Positions 1 to 9,899 of a stretch of 64,000 bases of DNA are shown here, piece by piece. The position numbers were made by a program, and so were the translations under genes. The notes under the pieces were generated by a model, which was not told where the DNA came from, did not search any database, and worked only from the letters and a program-made list of their open reading frames with translations. Each line of letters opens with the position of its first letter. The stretch's first letter is position 1. Origin of the DNA: Thioalkalivibrio sp. XN279 (GTDB lineage Bacteria > Pseudomonadota > Gammaproteobacteria > Steroidobacterales > XN24); the NCBI RefSeq assembly GCF_011089885.1, contig NZ_JAANBD010000006.1:62001-126000 (forward strand), read 5' to 3'.

Positions 1-800
1 TCGTCCAGCCCCGCCCGGTAGCGAGCCTCGTGGCGCAGAAAACCCGTGTTGTGATCGCCGCCGAACACCAGCATCTGGCTGCGCATGCCGGCCGCGGCAT
101 GCAACGCCTCGGCATGACTGAAGGGGATGATCTCGTCATCGCGGCTGTGCGCGATGAGCACCGGTGCGCTCACCTCGCCAATGAGCCGCTCGACGGGATA
201 CTCGATCCGAGCCAGCCGGCGCACAGGAAGGAACCAGTAGATTTCCGCAGCAAGATCCGGCACGGAGCGGAACGTCGACTCGACGATCAGCGCGCGCGGC
301 GTTTGCTGCACCGCCAGCCAGGTGGCCACTGCGCCCCCGAGCGAACGTCCGAACAGGATGATCCTTTGCGGGTCGACCCCACGGTGATCGACAAGATGCT
401 GCCAGGCGGCGTGCGCGTCCTGGTAAGTCCCTTGCTCGGACGGGCGGCCCGAGCTCAGGCCATAGCCGCGGTAATCGAAAATCAGCACCGACAAGCCGAG
501 GGAATTAAAGATTCGCAGCGACTCCAGCCGGTGGGAGATGTTCCCGGCATTGCCATGGAAGAACAGCACCACGGCGCGCTCCCCGGATGCGGGCAGGAAC
601 CAGCCGTGCAGGGTCTCGCCGTCACTGGTCGCGATCTCCACAGGCTCATACTCGAGCCCCACGGCAGCCGGCGTGGCCGCCATTTCACGAGACGGTATGG
701 AGGGAAGAAAAAGCATGCTTCCCTGCCGCATCCATAGCATGGCGACGAGCAGAGCGTAGCCTGCGACCAGCAGCAACAAGACTGCGGCCAGCCCTTTCAT
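1..800 (-). CDS. alpha/beta hydrolase, membrane-anchored (3' end outside window)
   Basis: Partial gene; its start (ATG at 800) is inside the window and its end runs off the left edge, so no stop codon is visible. The translation begins with a hydrophobic segment (MKGLAAVLLLLVAGYALLV), a likely signal anchor. It continues with HGNAGN (oxyanion region), the nucleophile elbow GRSLGG and a D-D-E-I-I-P stretch typical of the acidic residue region of serine hydrolases of the BEM46/YfhR type. The substrate cannot be told. It lies 7 bases downstream of the polyphosphate glucokinase gene on the same strand and may share its transcript. The family assignment is firm, the exact activity is not. Confidence 0.85.
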   Translation of the reverse strand, partial: MKGLAAVLLLLVAGYALLVAMLWMRQGSMLFLPSIPSREMAATPAAVGLEYEPVEIATSDGETLHGWFLPASGERAVVLFFHGNAGNISHRLESLRIFNSLGLSVLIFDYRGYGLSSGRPSEQGTYQDAHAAWQHLVDHRGVDPQRIILFGRSLGGAVATWLAVQQTPRALIVESTFRSVPDLAAEIYWFLPVRRLARIEYPVERLIGEVSAPVLIAHSRDDEIIPFSHAEALHAAAGMRSQMLVFGGDHNTGFLRHEARYRAGLD

Positions 801-807
801 CCCGCGT

Positions 808-1542
808 TCAGCTCTCCGCGGCGGCCAGCGCGGCGCCCACGATCCCCGCGTCGTTGCCCAGCGCCGCCGGCACCACGCGGGTCTGGCACTTGAGCAGCGG
901 GAGAAACTTGTCGGATTTGCGGCTGACGCCGCCACCGATAATGAACAGGTCCGGCCACACCAACTGTTCGAGCGCGACCAGCACCTGGGAGACGCGCGCA
1001 GCCCACTTGGTCCATGACAGGTGATCATTCTTGCGCGCCTGGGCCGAGGCGCGATGTTCCGCCTCATCGCCACGGATCTCCATGTGGCCGAACTCCGTGT
1101 TCGGCACCAGCCGGCCGTCGAGGAACACGGCGCTGCCGATGCCGGTGCCGAGCGTCAGCATGACCACCGTGCCCTGCACTTCGCGCCCGGCGCCGTAGCG
1201 CATCTCCGCCAGGCCGGCGGCGTCGGCGTCGTTGAGCACGGTGACCGGGGCCCCGAGGGCGACCGAGAACAGGCGCTGGATGTCGCAGCCGACCCACTCG
1301 GGATCGATGTTTGCCGCCGTGTACGCCACGCCGTGCTTGACTACCGCCGGCACGGCCACCCCGACGCGCGCGGCCGGCCCGAAGCGGCGTTGGACCTCGG
1401 CCACCGCGGCGGACACCGCCATCGGCGTGGCGGGCTGCGGCGTGAGCATCTTGTGCCGTTCCGTCACGAGGCTCCCGCTGGCCAGGTCCACGGGCGCGCC
1501 CTTGATGCCGGAGCCGCCCACATCGATGCCGAGAATGCTCAT
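808..1542 (-). CDS. ppgK: polyphosphate glucokinase (ROK family)
   Basis: A 244-residue ROK-family sugar kinase. It carries the N-terminal phosphate-binding motif DVGGSGIKG (residues 7-15), a second phosphate motif LGTGIGS and the ...TEFGHMEI segment typical of polyphosphate/ATP glucokinases. The length matches bacterial PpgK. The predicted reaction is phosphorylation of glucose with inorganic polyphosphate or ATP in the cytoplasm. It follows the helicase gene (10-base gap) and precedes the hydrolase. A glgC gene at the far right end also belongs to glucose/glycogen metabolism, but 60 kb separates them, so no operon link is implied. Confidence 0.88.
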   Translation of the reverse strand: MSILGIDVGGSGIKGAPVDLASGSLVTERHKMLTPQPATPMAVSAAVAEVQRRFGPAARVGVAVPAVVKHGVAYTAANIDPEWVGCDIQRLFSVALGAPVTVLNDADAAGLAEMRYGAGREVQGTVVMLTLGTGIGSAVFLDGRLVPNTEFGHMEIRGDEAEHRASAQARKNDHLSWTKWAARVSQVLVALEQLVWPDLFIIGGGVSRKSDKFLPLLKCQTRVVPAALGNDAGIVGAALAAAES

Positions 1543-1552
1543 AGTGTCGTCC

Positions 1553-3625
1553 TCACCACATATTGCGCATGCGCGCCGCTACGTCGATCACTTCCGCCGG
1601 CCGCGCCGTCGCGCCGGTCCCGGGTTCCGCGCCGCCATGGAAGCGCGCCTCCATGGTCGCCATCATCGCCTCGTCGATGAACCGGCTGCGCGCACCATAC
1701 ACGTGCCGGTCGCCGTGCCGCGGCTGTTGCGGCACCCAGTACTTCAGCGGCGCGACCAGGTGCAGCGCCGACTTCGCGCGCGTCATGGCCACGTACAACA
1801 GCCGCCGCTCTTCCTCGATCAGCGCCGGCTTGCCGGTGGCGAACTCCGAGGGAAAGTTGCCGTCCGCGACGTTGAGAATGTACACCGAGTCCCACTCCTG
1901 GCCCTTGGCGGAGTGGATGGTCGACAGCACCAGGTAGTCCTCGTCCATGAGCGGCGGCCCGGCGAGGTCGCCGGTAGCCTGCGGCGGGTCGAGCGACAGC
2001 TCGGTGAGGAACTGCTCGCGCGTGGCGAATTTCGCCGCGATCTGCTCCAGCGCCTCGAGATCGCCGAGGCGCACCGGCCATTCCTCGTAGATGCGCTCCA
2101 GCTGGGGCCGGTACCACTCGCGCGCGCGTCCGACCTGTGCCTGCCAGTCGCCGGCGCCCGCCCCGGCCTCGGCCAGCAGCGCCACCAGCCCGCCCCAGTA
2201 GGGCGCCGCGGCCGGCGGCGGCGGCCATGATGCCAGCGATTGCGGCGCGAAACCGTGCGATTCCAGCCAGCCGAAGGCTTTCGCCGCCATGGCCGGGCCG
2301 ATGCCCGGCAACAGCTGCAGGCAGCGGAAGGCCGCAATCCGGTTCTTCGGGTTGTCGGCCCAGCGCAGCACGGCGAGGAGATCCTTCACGTGCGCGGCCT
2401 CGAGGAACTTCAGTCCGCCGTATTTCACGAAGGGGATGTTCTGCCGCACGAGTTCCAGTTCGAGCCGGTCACTGTGATGACTGGCGCGGAACAGCACGGC
2501 CTGGTGCCGCAGCAGCTGTCCGGCCTCGCGCGCAGCGAGAATGGCCTTGATGACGTAATCGGCCTGGGCCTCGTCGTCCTGCACCGTAACGTAGAACGGC
2601 TTCTGCGCCGAAGGTCGCGCCGAGCGCAGCGCCTTGCGGAACTGCCGCTCGGCGCCGCGCATCAGGGCATTGGCGGCATCGAGCACCGGCTGCACCGAGC
2701 GGTAGTTCTCCTCCAGCGCGACGACCTCCGCCGGCGGCTCGAACTGGCCGGGGAAACGCAGGATGTTCTCCACCTCGGCTGCGCGGAAGGAATAGATGCT
2801 CTGGGCGTCATCGCCGACTACCGTGAGGCCGCGGCCGTCCGGTTTCAGTCGCAGCAGGATCTCCGCCTGCAGCACGTTGGTGTCCTGGTACTCGTCCACC
2901 AGGACGTGGTCGAAGCGCTCGCCCACCGCCGCCGCCAGCGCCGACGATGCCATCAGGGCGTGCCACCACAACAGCAGGTCGTCGTAGTCCAGCAGGCTGC
3001 CGGCCTGCTTGAGCTCGACATAGCGCCCGAACAGCGTGCGCAGCTCGTCGGCCCATTCCGTGCACCAGGGCCAGTGCGCCTCGAGGCAATCCGCCAGCCC
3101 GGCGCGGGAGTTGACCACGCGCGAGTAGATGGCGAGGCAAGTGTCCTTGCGCGGGAAGCGCCGCCGCCCGTCCGCCAGCCCGAGGTCCTGGCGCGCCACG
3201 TCCATGAGGTCGGCAGCATCACCCCGGTCCAGCACCGAGAACCCGGCGTCCAGCCCCAGGTTGGATGCGTATTCCCTGAGCAGTCGGTTGGCCACGGAAT
3301 GAAAGGTGCCCGCCCAGGGCATTTTCACCAGCTCGCCCCGGCCTTCGTCCGCCAGCGCCTGGCCCACGACCCGCCGGGCGCGCCGCGTCATCTCGCGGGC
3401 GGCGCGGCGGCTGAAGGTGAGCAGCAGGATGCGGGCCGGCGGAACTCCCGCCAGCACCAGGTGTCCGACTCGATGCGCGAGGGTCATGGTTTTGCCGGTC
3501 CCCGCGCCGGCGATCACCAGCAACGGCCCCGCGCCCAGGTCGCGCCCCTCACGCTGCGGCGCAGCATGAGTCACGGCACGGCGCTGGGCCTCGTTGAGGC
3601 CCTCGAGGACGGCGGCAGGGGACAT
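1553..3625 (-). CDS. UvrD/Rep-family ATP-dependent DNA helicase
   Basis: A 690-residue superfamily 1A helicase. Walker A is GAGTGKT (residues 40-46), followed by [13 protein letters not shown] (motif Ia), VDEYQDTN (motif II), [13 protein letters not shown] (motif III), ENYRS (motif IV), a [13 protein letters not shown] motif V and YVAMTRA motif VI. All motifs for ATP hydrolysis and 3'-5' translocation are present. The length is a little under UvrD (about 720), and the C-terminal tail is short, so it may be a Rep/PcrA-like paralogue rather than UvrD itself. It is the first gene of the leftmost minus-strand run and diverges from the M3 peptidase gene. Confidence 0.9.
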   Translation of the reverse strand: MSPAAVLEGLNEAQRRAVTHAAPQREGRDLGAGPLLVIAGAGTGKTMTLAHRVGHLVLAGVPPARILLLTFSRRAAREMTRRARRVVGQALADEGRGELVKMPWAGTFHSVANRLLREYASNLGLDAGFSVLDRGDAADLMDVARQDLGLADGRRRFPRKDTCLAIYSRVVNSRAGLADCLEAHWPWCTEWADELRTLFGRYVELKQAGSLLDYDDLLLWWHALMASSALAAAVGERFDHVLVDEYQDTNVLQAEILLRLKPDGRGLTVVGDDAQSIYSFRAAEVENILRFPGQFEPPAEVVALEENYRSVQPVLDAANALMRGAERQFRKALRSARPSAQKPFYVTVQDDEAQADYVIKAILAAREAGQLLRHQAVLFRASHHSDRLELELVRQNIPFVKYGGLKFLEAAHVKDLLAVLRWADNPKNRIAAFRCLQLLPGIGPAMAAKAFGWLESHGFAPQSLASWPPPPAAAPYWGGLVALLAEAGAGAGDWQAQVGRAREWYRPQLERIYEEWPVRLGDLEALEQIAAKFATREQFLTELSLDPPQATGDLAGPPLMDEDYLVLSTIHSAKGQEWDSVYILNVADGNFPSEFATGKPALIEEERRLLYVAMTRAKSALHLVAPLKYWVPQQPRHGDRHVYGARSRFIDEAMMATMEARFHGGAEPGTGATARPAEVIDVAARMRNMW

Positions 3626-3665
3626 GGCGCCGACTATAACAGAGGGAAAAACAGCCTCGAGCGGT

Positions 3666-3671
3666 TAGAAT
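3666..3671 (+). promoter_or_regulatory. candidate -10 element for the M3 peptidase gene
   Basis: TAGAAT within CGGTTAGAATG in the divergent gap 3626-3725. The predicted start site lies about 50 bases before the ATG at 3726. No clear -35 is visible. The same 11-base string occurs on the minus strand at the DUF3144 promoter (9894-9899). Confidence 0.35.
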
Positions 3672-3725
3672 GGCCGTTTTTCCGCGCCGGGCGCCAAGAC
3701 CCGGGACCACTTCAGGAGACCACGC

Positions 3726-5876
3726 ATGAGCCGACTTTTCGCGCTTCCCTTCGCTCTCGCCGCAGCCGCCGTGCTCGGCGCCGGCGCCACGCACGTCGTT
3801 GCGGCCGAGCAGCCGGCCGCGGTCGACACGGCCGCCGCCAACCCGTTTTTTGCCGCGAGCACCCTGCCCTACAAGGTGCCGCCGTTCGACCAGATCCGCG
3901 ACGAGCATTACCTGCCGGCTTTCGAGCGCGGCATGGCGGAAGAACTGGCCCAGATCGAGGCCATCGCCAACAACCCGCAGGCGCCGACCTTCGAGAACAC
4001 CATCGTCGCGATGGAGCAGACCGGCGAGGTCCTCGCCCGCGTGTCGCGCGTGTTCTTCAACCTGAACTCGGCCCATACCAACCCGGCCATGCAGGATGTG
4101 CAGAAGACCGTGTCGCCGCAGCTCGCTGCGCACCGCGACGCCATCTTCCTCAACCCCAAGCTGTTCGCGCGCGTAGAGGCACTGCACGCCGAGCGTGACG
4201 AGCTGGGCCTGGACCCCGAGTCACTGCGCCTCCTGGAGCGCTACTACATCGACTTCGTGCGCGCCGGCGCCCGCCTCTCCGAGGAGGACAAGGACAAGCT
4301 GCGCGCGATCAACGCCGAACTCGCCTCGCTGGGCACGACCTTCGCCCAGAACGTGCTGCGCGAGACCCTGGACTCGGCCGTCATCGTGGACACCGCCGCG
4401 GAGCTGGACGGCTTCTCCGACGCGCAGATCCGCGCCGCCGCCGCCGCTGCGACTGCCCGCGGCCACGAGGGCAAGTACCTCATCTCGCTGCAGAACACCT
4501 CCGGCCAGCCGCCCCTCGCGCTGCTCACCAACCGCGCGCTGCGCCAGCGTATCCACGAGGCCTCGGTGAACCGCGGCGCGCGTGACAACGAGCACGATAA
4601 TCGCCCGGTCGTGGCGCGCGTGGCCGCGCTGCGCGCGGAGCACGCCGCACTGCTCGGCTACGACAGCCACGCAGCCTACGTGCTGGAAAACGCCACCGCC
4701 GGCACGCCGGCGGCGGTCAACGCGATGCTCGCCGGCCTGGCCCCGGCCGCGGTCGCCAACGCCCGCAAGGAAGCAGCCGACATCCAGGCGCTGATCGACG
4801 CCCAGGGCGGCGACTTCCAGCTGCAGGCCTGGGACTGGGACTTCTACGCCGAGCAGGTGAAGCAGGCCCGCTACGACCTCGACCCGGCCGAGCTGCGTGC
4901 CTACTTCGAACTCGAGAGCGTGCTCAACAACGGCGTCTTCTATGCCGCCAACAAGGTCTTCGGCCTGACCTTCAAGCCGCGCCCCGACCTGCCGCTGTAC
5001 CACCCCGACGCGCGCGCCTGGGAAGTGTTCGAGGCCGACGGCAAGCCGCTGGGCATCTTCATCGGCGACTTCTATGCCCGCGACTCCAAGCGGGGCGGCG
5101 CCTGGATGAACGCCTACGTGCCGCAGTCGGGCCTGCTGGGCACGATGCCCGTGGTCGCCAACCACCAGAACATCCCCAAGCCGCCCGAGGGCGAGCCCAC
5201 CCTGATGACCTTCGACGAGGTCACCACGATGTTCCACGAGTTCGGCCACGCCCTGCACGGCCTGTTCTCCAACGTCCGCTACCCGCGCTTCTCCGGCACC
5301 AGCGTGCCGCGCGACTTCGTCGAGTTCCCCTCGCAGGTGAACGAGATGTGGGCGGACTGGCCGGAAGTGCTGGCCAACTACGCGCGGCACTACGAGACCG
5401 GCGAACTGCTGCCGAAGGAGATGCTGCAGAAGGCGCTGGAAGCGCAACAGTTCAACGAGGGCTACCGCACCACCGAGTACGTGGCGGCCTCGCTGCTCGA
5501 CCAGGCCTGGCACCAGCGTGCCGCGGGCAAGGTCCCGACCGACACCATAGCGTTTGAAAAGCAGGTGCTGGCCGAGACGGGCATGAACTTCGCGCCGGTG
5601 CCGCCGCGCTATCGCAGCACCTACTTCTCTCACATCATGGGCGGCTACTCCGCCGGCTACTACTCCTACATCTGGAGCGAAGTGCTGGATGCCGACGCCG
5701 TAGCCTGGTTCAAGGAGAATGGCGGCATGAAGCGCGAGAACGGCGAGCACTTCCGCGCCACCCTGCTGTCCCGTGGCGGCAGCAAGGAAGCGATGGACCT
5801 GTATCGTGATTTCGCGGGTCGTGATCCCGAGATTCGCCACCTGCTCGAGCGCCGCGGCCTGACCGCGGGCGAGTGA
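3726..5876 (+). CDS. dcp: M3 family metallopeptidase, Dcp-type peptidyl-dipeptidase
   Basis: A 716-residue zinc peptidase. An N-terminal signal peptide (residues 1-27, with cleavage likely near VVAAEQPA) indicates export. The thimet/Dcp signature HEFGHALHG starts at residue 504, with His504 and His508 as zinc ligands and Glu505 as the catalytic base. A downstream E in the ...VEFPSQVNEMW region is the likely third ligand. Length and domain layout match Dcp, which removes C-terminal dipeptides; oligopeptidase A is the alternative. The start is supported by CAGGAG eight bases before the ATG. The next gene is another exported metallopeptidase, suggesting joint peptide breakdown in the periplasm. 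Confidence 0.9.
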   Translation: MSRLFALPFALAAAAVLGAGATHVVAAEQPAAVDTAAANPFFAASTLPYKVPPFDQIRDEHYLPAFERGMAEELAQIEAIANNPQAPTFENTIVAMEQTGEVLARVSRVFFNLNSAHTNPAMQDVQKTVSPQLAAHRDAIFLNPKLFARVEALHAERDELGLDPESLRLLERYYIDFVRAGARLSEEDKDKLRAINAELASLGTTFAQNVLRETLDSAVIVDTAAELDGFSDAQIRAAAAAATARGHEGKYLISLQNTSGQPPLALLTNRALRQRIHEASVNRGARDNEHDNRPVVARVAALRAEHAALLGYDSHAAYVLENATAGTPAAVNAMLAGLAPAAVANARKEAADIQALIDAQGGDFQLQAWDWDFYAEQVKQARYDLDPAELRAYFELESVLNNGVFYAANKVFGLTFKPRPDLPLYHPDARAWEVFEADGKPLGIFIGDFYARDSKRGGAWMNAYVPQSGLLGTMPVVANHQNIPKPPEGEPTLMTFDEVTTMFHEFGHALHGLFSNVRYPRFSGTSVPRDFVEFPSQVNEMWADWPEVLANYARHYETGELLPKEMLQKALEAQQFNEGYRTTEYVAASLLDQAWHQRAAGKVPTDTIAFEKQVLAETGMNFAPVPPRYRSTYFSHIMGGYSAGYYSYIWSEVLDADAVAWFKENGGMKRENGEHFRATLLSRGGSKEAMDLYRDFAGRDPEIRHLLERRGLTAGE

Positions 5877-5884
5877 TCCCTGCC

Positions 5885-5916
5885 GGACGGGCGTCGCCGC
5901 AAGGCGGCGCCCGTCC
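5885..5916 (+). terminator. strong hairpin after the M3 peptidase gene
   Basis: Fourteen-base arms with one G-T pair and a GCAA loop, eight bases after the stop codon. There is no T-run after it, so it may end transcription weakly or protect the 3' end of the transcript. The rest of the 127-base gap contains further GGCCGG repeats and a GAGAG-type ribosome site before the next ATG. Confidence 0.45.
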
Positions 5917-6003
5917 CGGTTCCGGCCGGCCGGAGGAATCCGGCCGCCATCGGAGCGACGAAACGCCCCGCACAGTCAAATTCTGATCCGAGAGAGTGTT
6001 GCC

Positions 6004-8745
6004 ATGGTTACCAGGCTCAACCGCCTCCTGGCCGTCCTGGCGCTGTCGCTGGCGCTGCCGCTGGCAGCCGGCGCCGCGCCCGCGGTAGACATCCCCTATG
6101 AAGAGTTCACCCTCGACAACGGGCTGCGCGTCATCGTGCACACGGACCGCAAGGCGCCGATCGTGGCGGTGAACATCTGGTACCACGTCGGCTCCAAGAA
6201 CGAGCCCGAGGGTCGCACCGGCTTCGCCCATCTCTTCGAGCACCTCATGTTCCAGGGCTCGGAGAATTACAACGACGAGTACTTCAAGCCTTTCGAGCAG
6301 GTCGGCGCCACCGGCCAGAACGGCACCACCAGCTTCGACCGCACCAATTATTTCCAGAACGTGCCCACCACGGCGCTGGACATGGCGTTGTGGATGGAAT
6401 CGGACCGCATGGGCCATTTCATGGGCGCGATCACGCAGGAACGACTGGACGAGCAGCGCGGCGTGGTGAAGAACGAGAAGCGCCAGCGCGACGGCCAGCC
6501 CTACGGCCAGTCCTGGGACCGGCTGTTCGAGGCCGGCTATCCCGAGGGTCACCCCTATTCATGGATGCCCATCGGCTCCATGGAGGACCTCGACGCCGCC
6601 ACCCTGGACGACGTCAAGGACTGGTTCAGGACCTGGTACGGCCCGAACAACGCGGTGCTGGTGCTGGCCGGCGACATCGACGTGCCGACGGCGCGCGAGA
6701 AGGTCACGCGTTACTTCGGCGACATCCCGGCCGGCCCTCCGCTGACACGTCCCGAGAAGTGGATCGCCGCGCGCACCGAGTCCACGCGCGAGACCATGCA
6801 GGACCGCGTCGCCCAGGCGCGTATCTACCGCACCTGGAACATGGGCAACTACGGCAGCGCCGAGGCCGATCACCTCGCCCTCGCGGCGCAGATCCTCGGC
6901 GGCAGCGCCTCGTCGCGCCTGCAGGCCAGGCTGGTGCACCAGGAACAGCTGGTCTCCGGCGTGTATGCCAGCGCCATGCCGCTGGAGCTGTCCGGCGTAT
7001 TCATGATCGTGGCCACCGCCAAGGACGGCGTCGACCCTGCGCAGGTCGAGGCCATCATCGACGAGGAAGTGGCGAAGTTCCTCGACCAGGGCCCGACCCG
7101 CGCCGAGCTGGCGCAGGCCAAGACCCGCTTCCAGGCGGGCTTCATCCGCGGCGTGGAGCGCGTCGGCGGCTTCGGGGGCAAGTCCGACGTGCTCGCCGGT
7201 TGCGCCGTCTACACCGGCGACCCGGGCTGCTTCCGCGCCAGCGCCGAGCGCATCCAGGCGGCGAGCACCGCCGATGTGCGCGCAGCCGCCCGCGCACGTC
7301 TCGCCCAGGGCGACCACACCCTGACCATCCTGCCCTTCGCGCAGCACGCCGCCGTGAGCAGCGACGTGGACCGCAGCCAGGGCGTACCCGAGGTCACCGA
7401 ATTTCCGCAGGTCAGCTTCCCCGCTTTGCAGCGCGCCACGCTGCAGAACGGCATCGAGGTGGTGCTGGCCGAGCGCCGGGAGATTCCGGTGGTACAGGTG
7501 CAGCTGCAGTTCGACGCCGGCTACGCCGCCGACGTGGGGCGCAAGCTGGGCACTGCCAGCTTCGCAATGAACATGCTCGACCAGGGCGCGGGCAAGCGTG
7601 ACACCCTGGAGCTGGCGGCGGCCATCGAGTCCGAAGGGGCCTTCATCGGCGCGGGCGCCGGACTGGACACCGCCTCGGTGTCGCTGAACGCCCTTAAGGA
7701 TCGCCTCGATCCCTCGCTGGCGCTGTTTGCCGACGTGGCACTGCGGCCGCGCTTCGACGAGGCCGAAATCGAACGCGTGCGCCGCCAGTGGCTGGCCGGT
7801 ATCGCCCAGGAGAAGACCCGTCCGCAGAGCGTCGCGCTGCGCCTGGTGCCGCCGCTGCTGTACGGCGAGGGCCACGCCTACGCGATTCCCTTCAGCGGCA
7901 CAGGCACCGAGGAGGCGATCGCCAGCCTCACGCGGGAAGACCTTGTCGGCTTCCACCGCGACTGGATGCGGCCCGACAACGCGCGTTTCATCGTGGTGGG
8001 CGACATCACCATGGGCGAAATCGTGCCGCTGCTGGAGAAGCACTTCGGTGACTGGGAGGCGCCCGCCGCCCCGCTGCCGCAGAAGAACATCGCCACCGTG
8101 GCACGGCCGGACCGGCCGCGCGTGTTCCTGGTCGACCAGCCGGGCTCGCCCCAGGCCAACATCATCGCCGCGCAGCTGGTGATTTCCTCCGCCGACCCGG
8201 CGTCGCTGGAACTCGACATCGCCAACGGCGTCTTCGGCGGCTCCTTCACCTCGCGCATCAACATGAACCTGCGCGAGGACAAGGGCTGGTCCTACGGCGT
8301 GCGCAGCTCGACCTCCGGCGCCAGGGGCCAGCGGCCCTGGTACATCCTGGCGCCGGTAGAGATCGCGCGCACCGGCGACTCGATCCGCGAACTGATCGCC
8401 GAGCTGGAGGCCTTCACCGGCGAGCGCCCGGCCGAGGCCGACGAGCTGGAGAAGATCCGTGCCAACCGCATCCGCAGCCTGCCCGGGCGGTACGAGACCG
8501 CCTCAGCGGTGCTCGGCGCCCTTAGCAGCATCGAAGCCTACGGCTGGCCCGACGACCAGGTCCTGCGCGAGCAGGAGCGCATCCAGACCATGACGCTGGA
8601 GCAGGTGCGCGAGGCGGCGAAGACACTGGACGTGGACACGCTCACCTGGGTGGTGGTCGGCGACCTGGAGCAGATCGAGCCACAGGTGCGGGCGCTGGAC
8701 CTCGGCGAGGTCACCGTGCTGGATGCCGACGGGCGTCCCCTTTAA
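6004..8745 (+). CDS. M16 family metallopeptidase (two-half pitrilysin type)
   Basis: A 913-residue exported peptidase with a signal peptide (residues 1-24, ending around AAGAAPA). The inverted zinc motif HLFEH is at residues 76-80, and the distal glutamate ligand is in the DEQRGVVKNEKR segment. The second half repeats the M16 fold (from about residue 480) but has no HxxEH, as expected for the inactive half of single-chain pitrilysin-like enzymes. The likely role is degradation of peptides in the periplasm. It sits after the M3 peptidase and overlaps the following methyltransferase gene by 23 bases. Confidence 0.9.
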   Translation: MVTRLNRLLAVLALSLALPLAAGAAPAVDIPYEEFTLDNGLRVIVHTDRKAPIVAVNIWYHVGSKNEPEGRTGFAHLFEHLMFQGSENYNDEYFKPFEQVGATGQNGTTSFDRTNYFQNVPTTALDMALWMESDRMGHFMGAITQERLDEQRGVVKNEKRQRDGQPYGQSWDRLFEAGYPEGHPYSWMPIGSMEDLDAATLDDVKDWFRTWYGPNNAVLVLAGDIDVPTAREKVTRYFGDIPAGPPLTRPEKWIAARTESTRETMQDRVAQARIYRTWNMGNYGSAEADHLALAAQILGGSASSRLQARLVHQEQLVSGVYASAMPLELSGVFMIVATAKDGVDPAQVEAIIDEEVAKFLDQGPTRAELAQAKTRFQAGFIRGVERVGGFGGKSDVLAGCAVYTGDPGCFRASAERIQAASTADVRAAARARLAQGDHTLTILPFAQHAAVSSDVDRSQGVPEVTEFPQVSFPALQRATLQNGIEVVLAERREIPVVQVQLQFDAGYAADVGRKLGTASFAMNMLDQGAGKRDTLELAAAIESEGAFIGAGAGLDTASVSLNALKDRLDPSLALFADVALRPRFDEAEIERVRRQWLAGIAQEKTRPQSVALRLVPPLLYGEGHAYAIPFSGTGTEEAIASLTREDLVGFHRDWMRPDNARFIVVGDITMGEIVPLLEKHFGDWEAPAAPLPQKNIATVARPDRPRVFLVDQPGSPQANIIAAQLVISSADPASLELDIANGVFGGSFTSRINMNLREDKGWSYGVRSSTSGARGQRPWYILAPVEIARTGDSIRELIAELEAFTGERPAEADELEKIRANRIRSLPGRYETASAVLGALSSIEAYGWPDDQVLREQERIQTMTLEQVREAAKTLDVDTLTWVVVGDLEQIEPQVRALDLGEVTVLDADGRPL

Positions 8746-9388
8746 CGGCGACGTCTGCCTGCTGTGCGGCGGCGTCGCCGCGCCGTGGTTCGCTGACGGC
8801 AGCAGGGACTATCTGCGCTGCGGGCACTGTGGCTTCGTCCACGTGCCCGCGGCGCAGCGACTTCCCCTCGAGGCCGAGCGCGCCTACTACCTCACGCACC
8901 GGAACGCCGTGGACGATCCCGGTTACCGCACCTGGCTCTCCCATCTCGCGACCCCCCTGCTGGAACGGCTGCAGCCGCCGGCGTCGGGCCTCGACTTCGG
9001 CTGCGGCCCCGAGCCCGCGCTGGCGGCGATGCTGGCCGAGGCCGGTTTCTCGGTGTCCCTGTACGACCCGCAGTTCGCGCCGGATGCGAGCGTGTTCTCG
9101 CGCGAGTGGGATTTCATCACCGCCACCGAGGTGCTGGAGCATCTGCACCAGCCGGCGACGGAACTCGGGCGCCTGTGGAGCCTGCTGCGCCCGGGCGGCT
9201 GGCTCGCCGTCATGACCCGGCGGGTGCCCGCGCTGGCCGAGTTCGCGCACTGGCATTACCGCCGCGACCCCACGCACATCGGGTTCTTTGCTGAGCAAAG
9301 CTTCGCCTGGCTGGCGGCGCGCTGGCAGGCCGAGCTGGAGTTGCTCGGCGACGACGTGGCGCTGCTGCGCAAGCCCCTGGCCGGGTGA
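8723..9388 (+). CDS. class I SAM-dependent methyltransferase with N-terminal zinc-ribbon-like Cys pairs
   Basis: A 221-residue protein. Residues about 8-40 contain CLLC and CGHC pairs that resemble a small metal-binding ribbon. Then comes a Rossmann-type methyltransferase with the SAM-binding motif LDFGCGPEPAL, an acidic strand-2 end (SLYDP) and a TATEVLEHL motif. The substrate is unknown. The start at 8723 lies inside the end of the M16 gene (23-base overlap in another frame), which points to translational coupling. A later start is possible but would remove the Cys pairs. Confidence 0.82.
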   Translation: MPTGVPFNGDVCLLCGGVAAPWFADGSRDYLRCGHCGFVHVPAAQRLPLEAERAYYLTHRNAVDDPGYRTWLSHLATPLLERLQPPASGLDFGCGPEPALAAMLAEAGFSVSLYDPQFAPDASVFSREWDFITATEVLEHLHQPATELGRLWSLLRPGGWLAVMTRRVPALAEFAHWHYRRDPTHIGFFAEQSFAWLAARWQAELELLGDDVALLRKPLAG

Positions 9389-9393
9389 AATTA

Positions 9394-9410
9394 CCGGCAG
9401 AGGCTGCCGG
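9394..9410. terminator. hairpin between convergent genes
   Basis: CCGGCAG, loop AGG, CTGCCGG: seven perfect pairs in the 31-base gap between convergent genes. No T-run on either strand; possibly a shared weak terminator. Confidence 0.4.
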
Positions 9411-9419
9411 CCGGGATCG

Positions 9420-9860
9420 TCAGCCGTGCTCGAAGATCCGCTCGTAGTCCTGCAGGTTCTCCGCCAGCATGCGGTCGTACTCGCCCTTGAAGAACTTCAT
9501 CGCCGTCGGGCGATCGGTCCGGTACTTGTCCAGGTTGCCCGCATGCGCTGCGACCACGAAGGAGTTGAAACGGGCCGCGGCATAGAGCAGCGCCATGCTG
9601 ACGTGCTCGCGCTTCACGCTTTCCATCTGCTCGTTGGCGAGCGCTATGAACTTGTCGACCACGGCGCGGAACTCGCGGTCGATCTCTTCCTGCTCGCGCT
9701 GGTCCTCCTCCGCCGGCGGCTTCTCCATGCGGAACTTGAGCTGGCCGTGCTGGCCCTGGCCGGCCGCGCCGCCGGGCACGTCGCCCAGCGACTGGTAGCG
9801 ATTCATGATCGCCTTCATCTGCGCGCTCAGCGCATTCTTGTCCTTGTCGTCCTGGCTCAT
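9420..9860 (-). CDS. DUF3144 domain protein
   Basis: A 146-residue soluble protein of unknown function. The C-terminal half (FIALANEQ..., LLYAAARFNSFVVAAHAG, MLAENLQDYERIFEHG) matches what is known of the DUF3144 family. The N-terminal 60 residues are Gln/Glu-rich and probably disordered; most DUF3144 proteins are shorter and lack this part. CCGGAG lies ahead of the ATG, and a TAGAAT hexamer overlaps the stop codon of the upstream oxidoreductase gene, so it probably has its own promoter. Confidence 0.75.
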   Translation of the reverse strand: MSQDDKDKNALSAQMKAIMNRYQSLGDVPGGAAGQGQHGQLKFRMEKPPAEEDQREQEEIDREFRAVVDKFIALANEQMESVKREHVSMALLYAAARFNSFVVAAHAGNLDKYRTDRPTAMKFFKGEYDRMLAENLQDYERIFEHG

Positions 9861-9893
9861 GGCATGGGCTCCGGAAAGATTCTGAATGGACGC

Positions 9894-9899
9894 ATTCTA
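9894..9899 (-). promoter_or_regulatory. candidate -10 element for the DUF3144 gene
   Basis: TAGAAT read on the minus strand within CGGTTAGAATG; its TAG is also the stop codon of the oxidoreductase gene. The predicted transcript start is about 26 bases before the ATG. Confidence 0.35.

Noticed and set aside
2240-4198. 652-codon plus-strand open frame
   Set aside because: Antisense to the helicase and out of frame with the Dcp gene, both of which have strong motifs.
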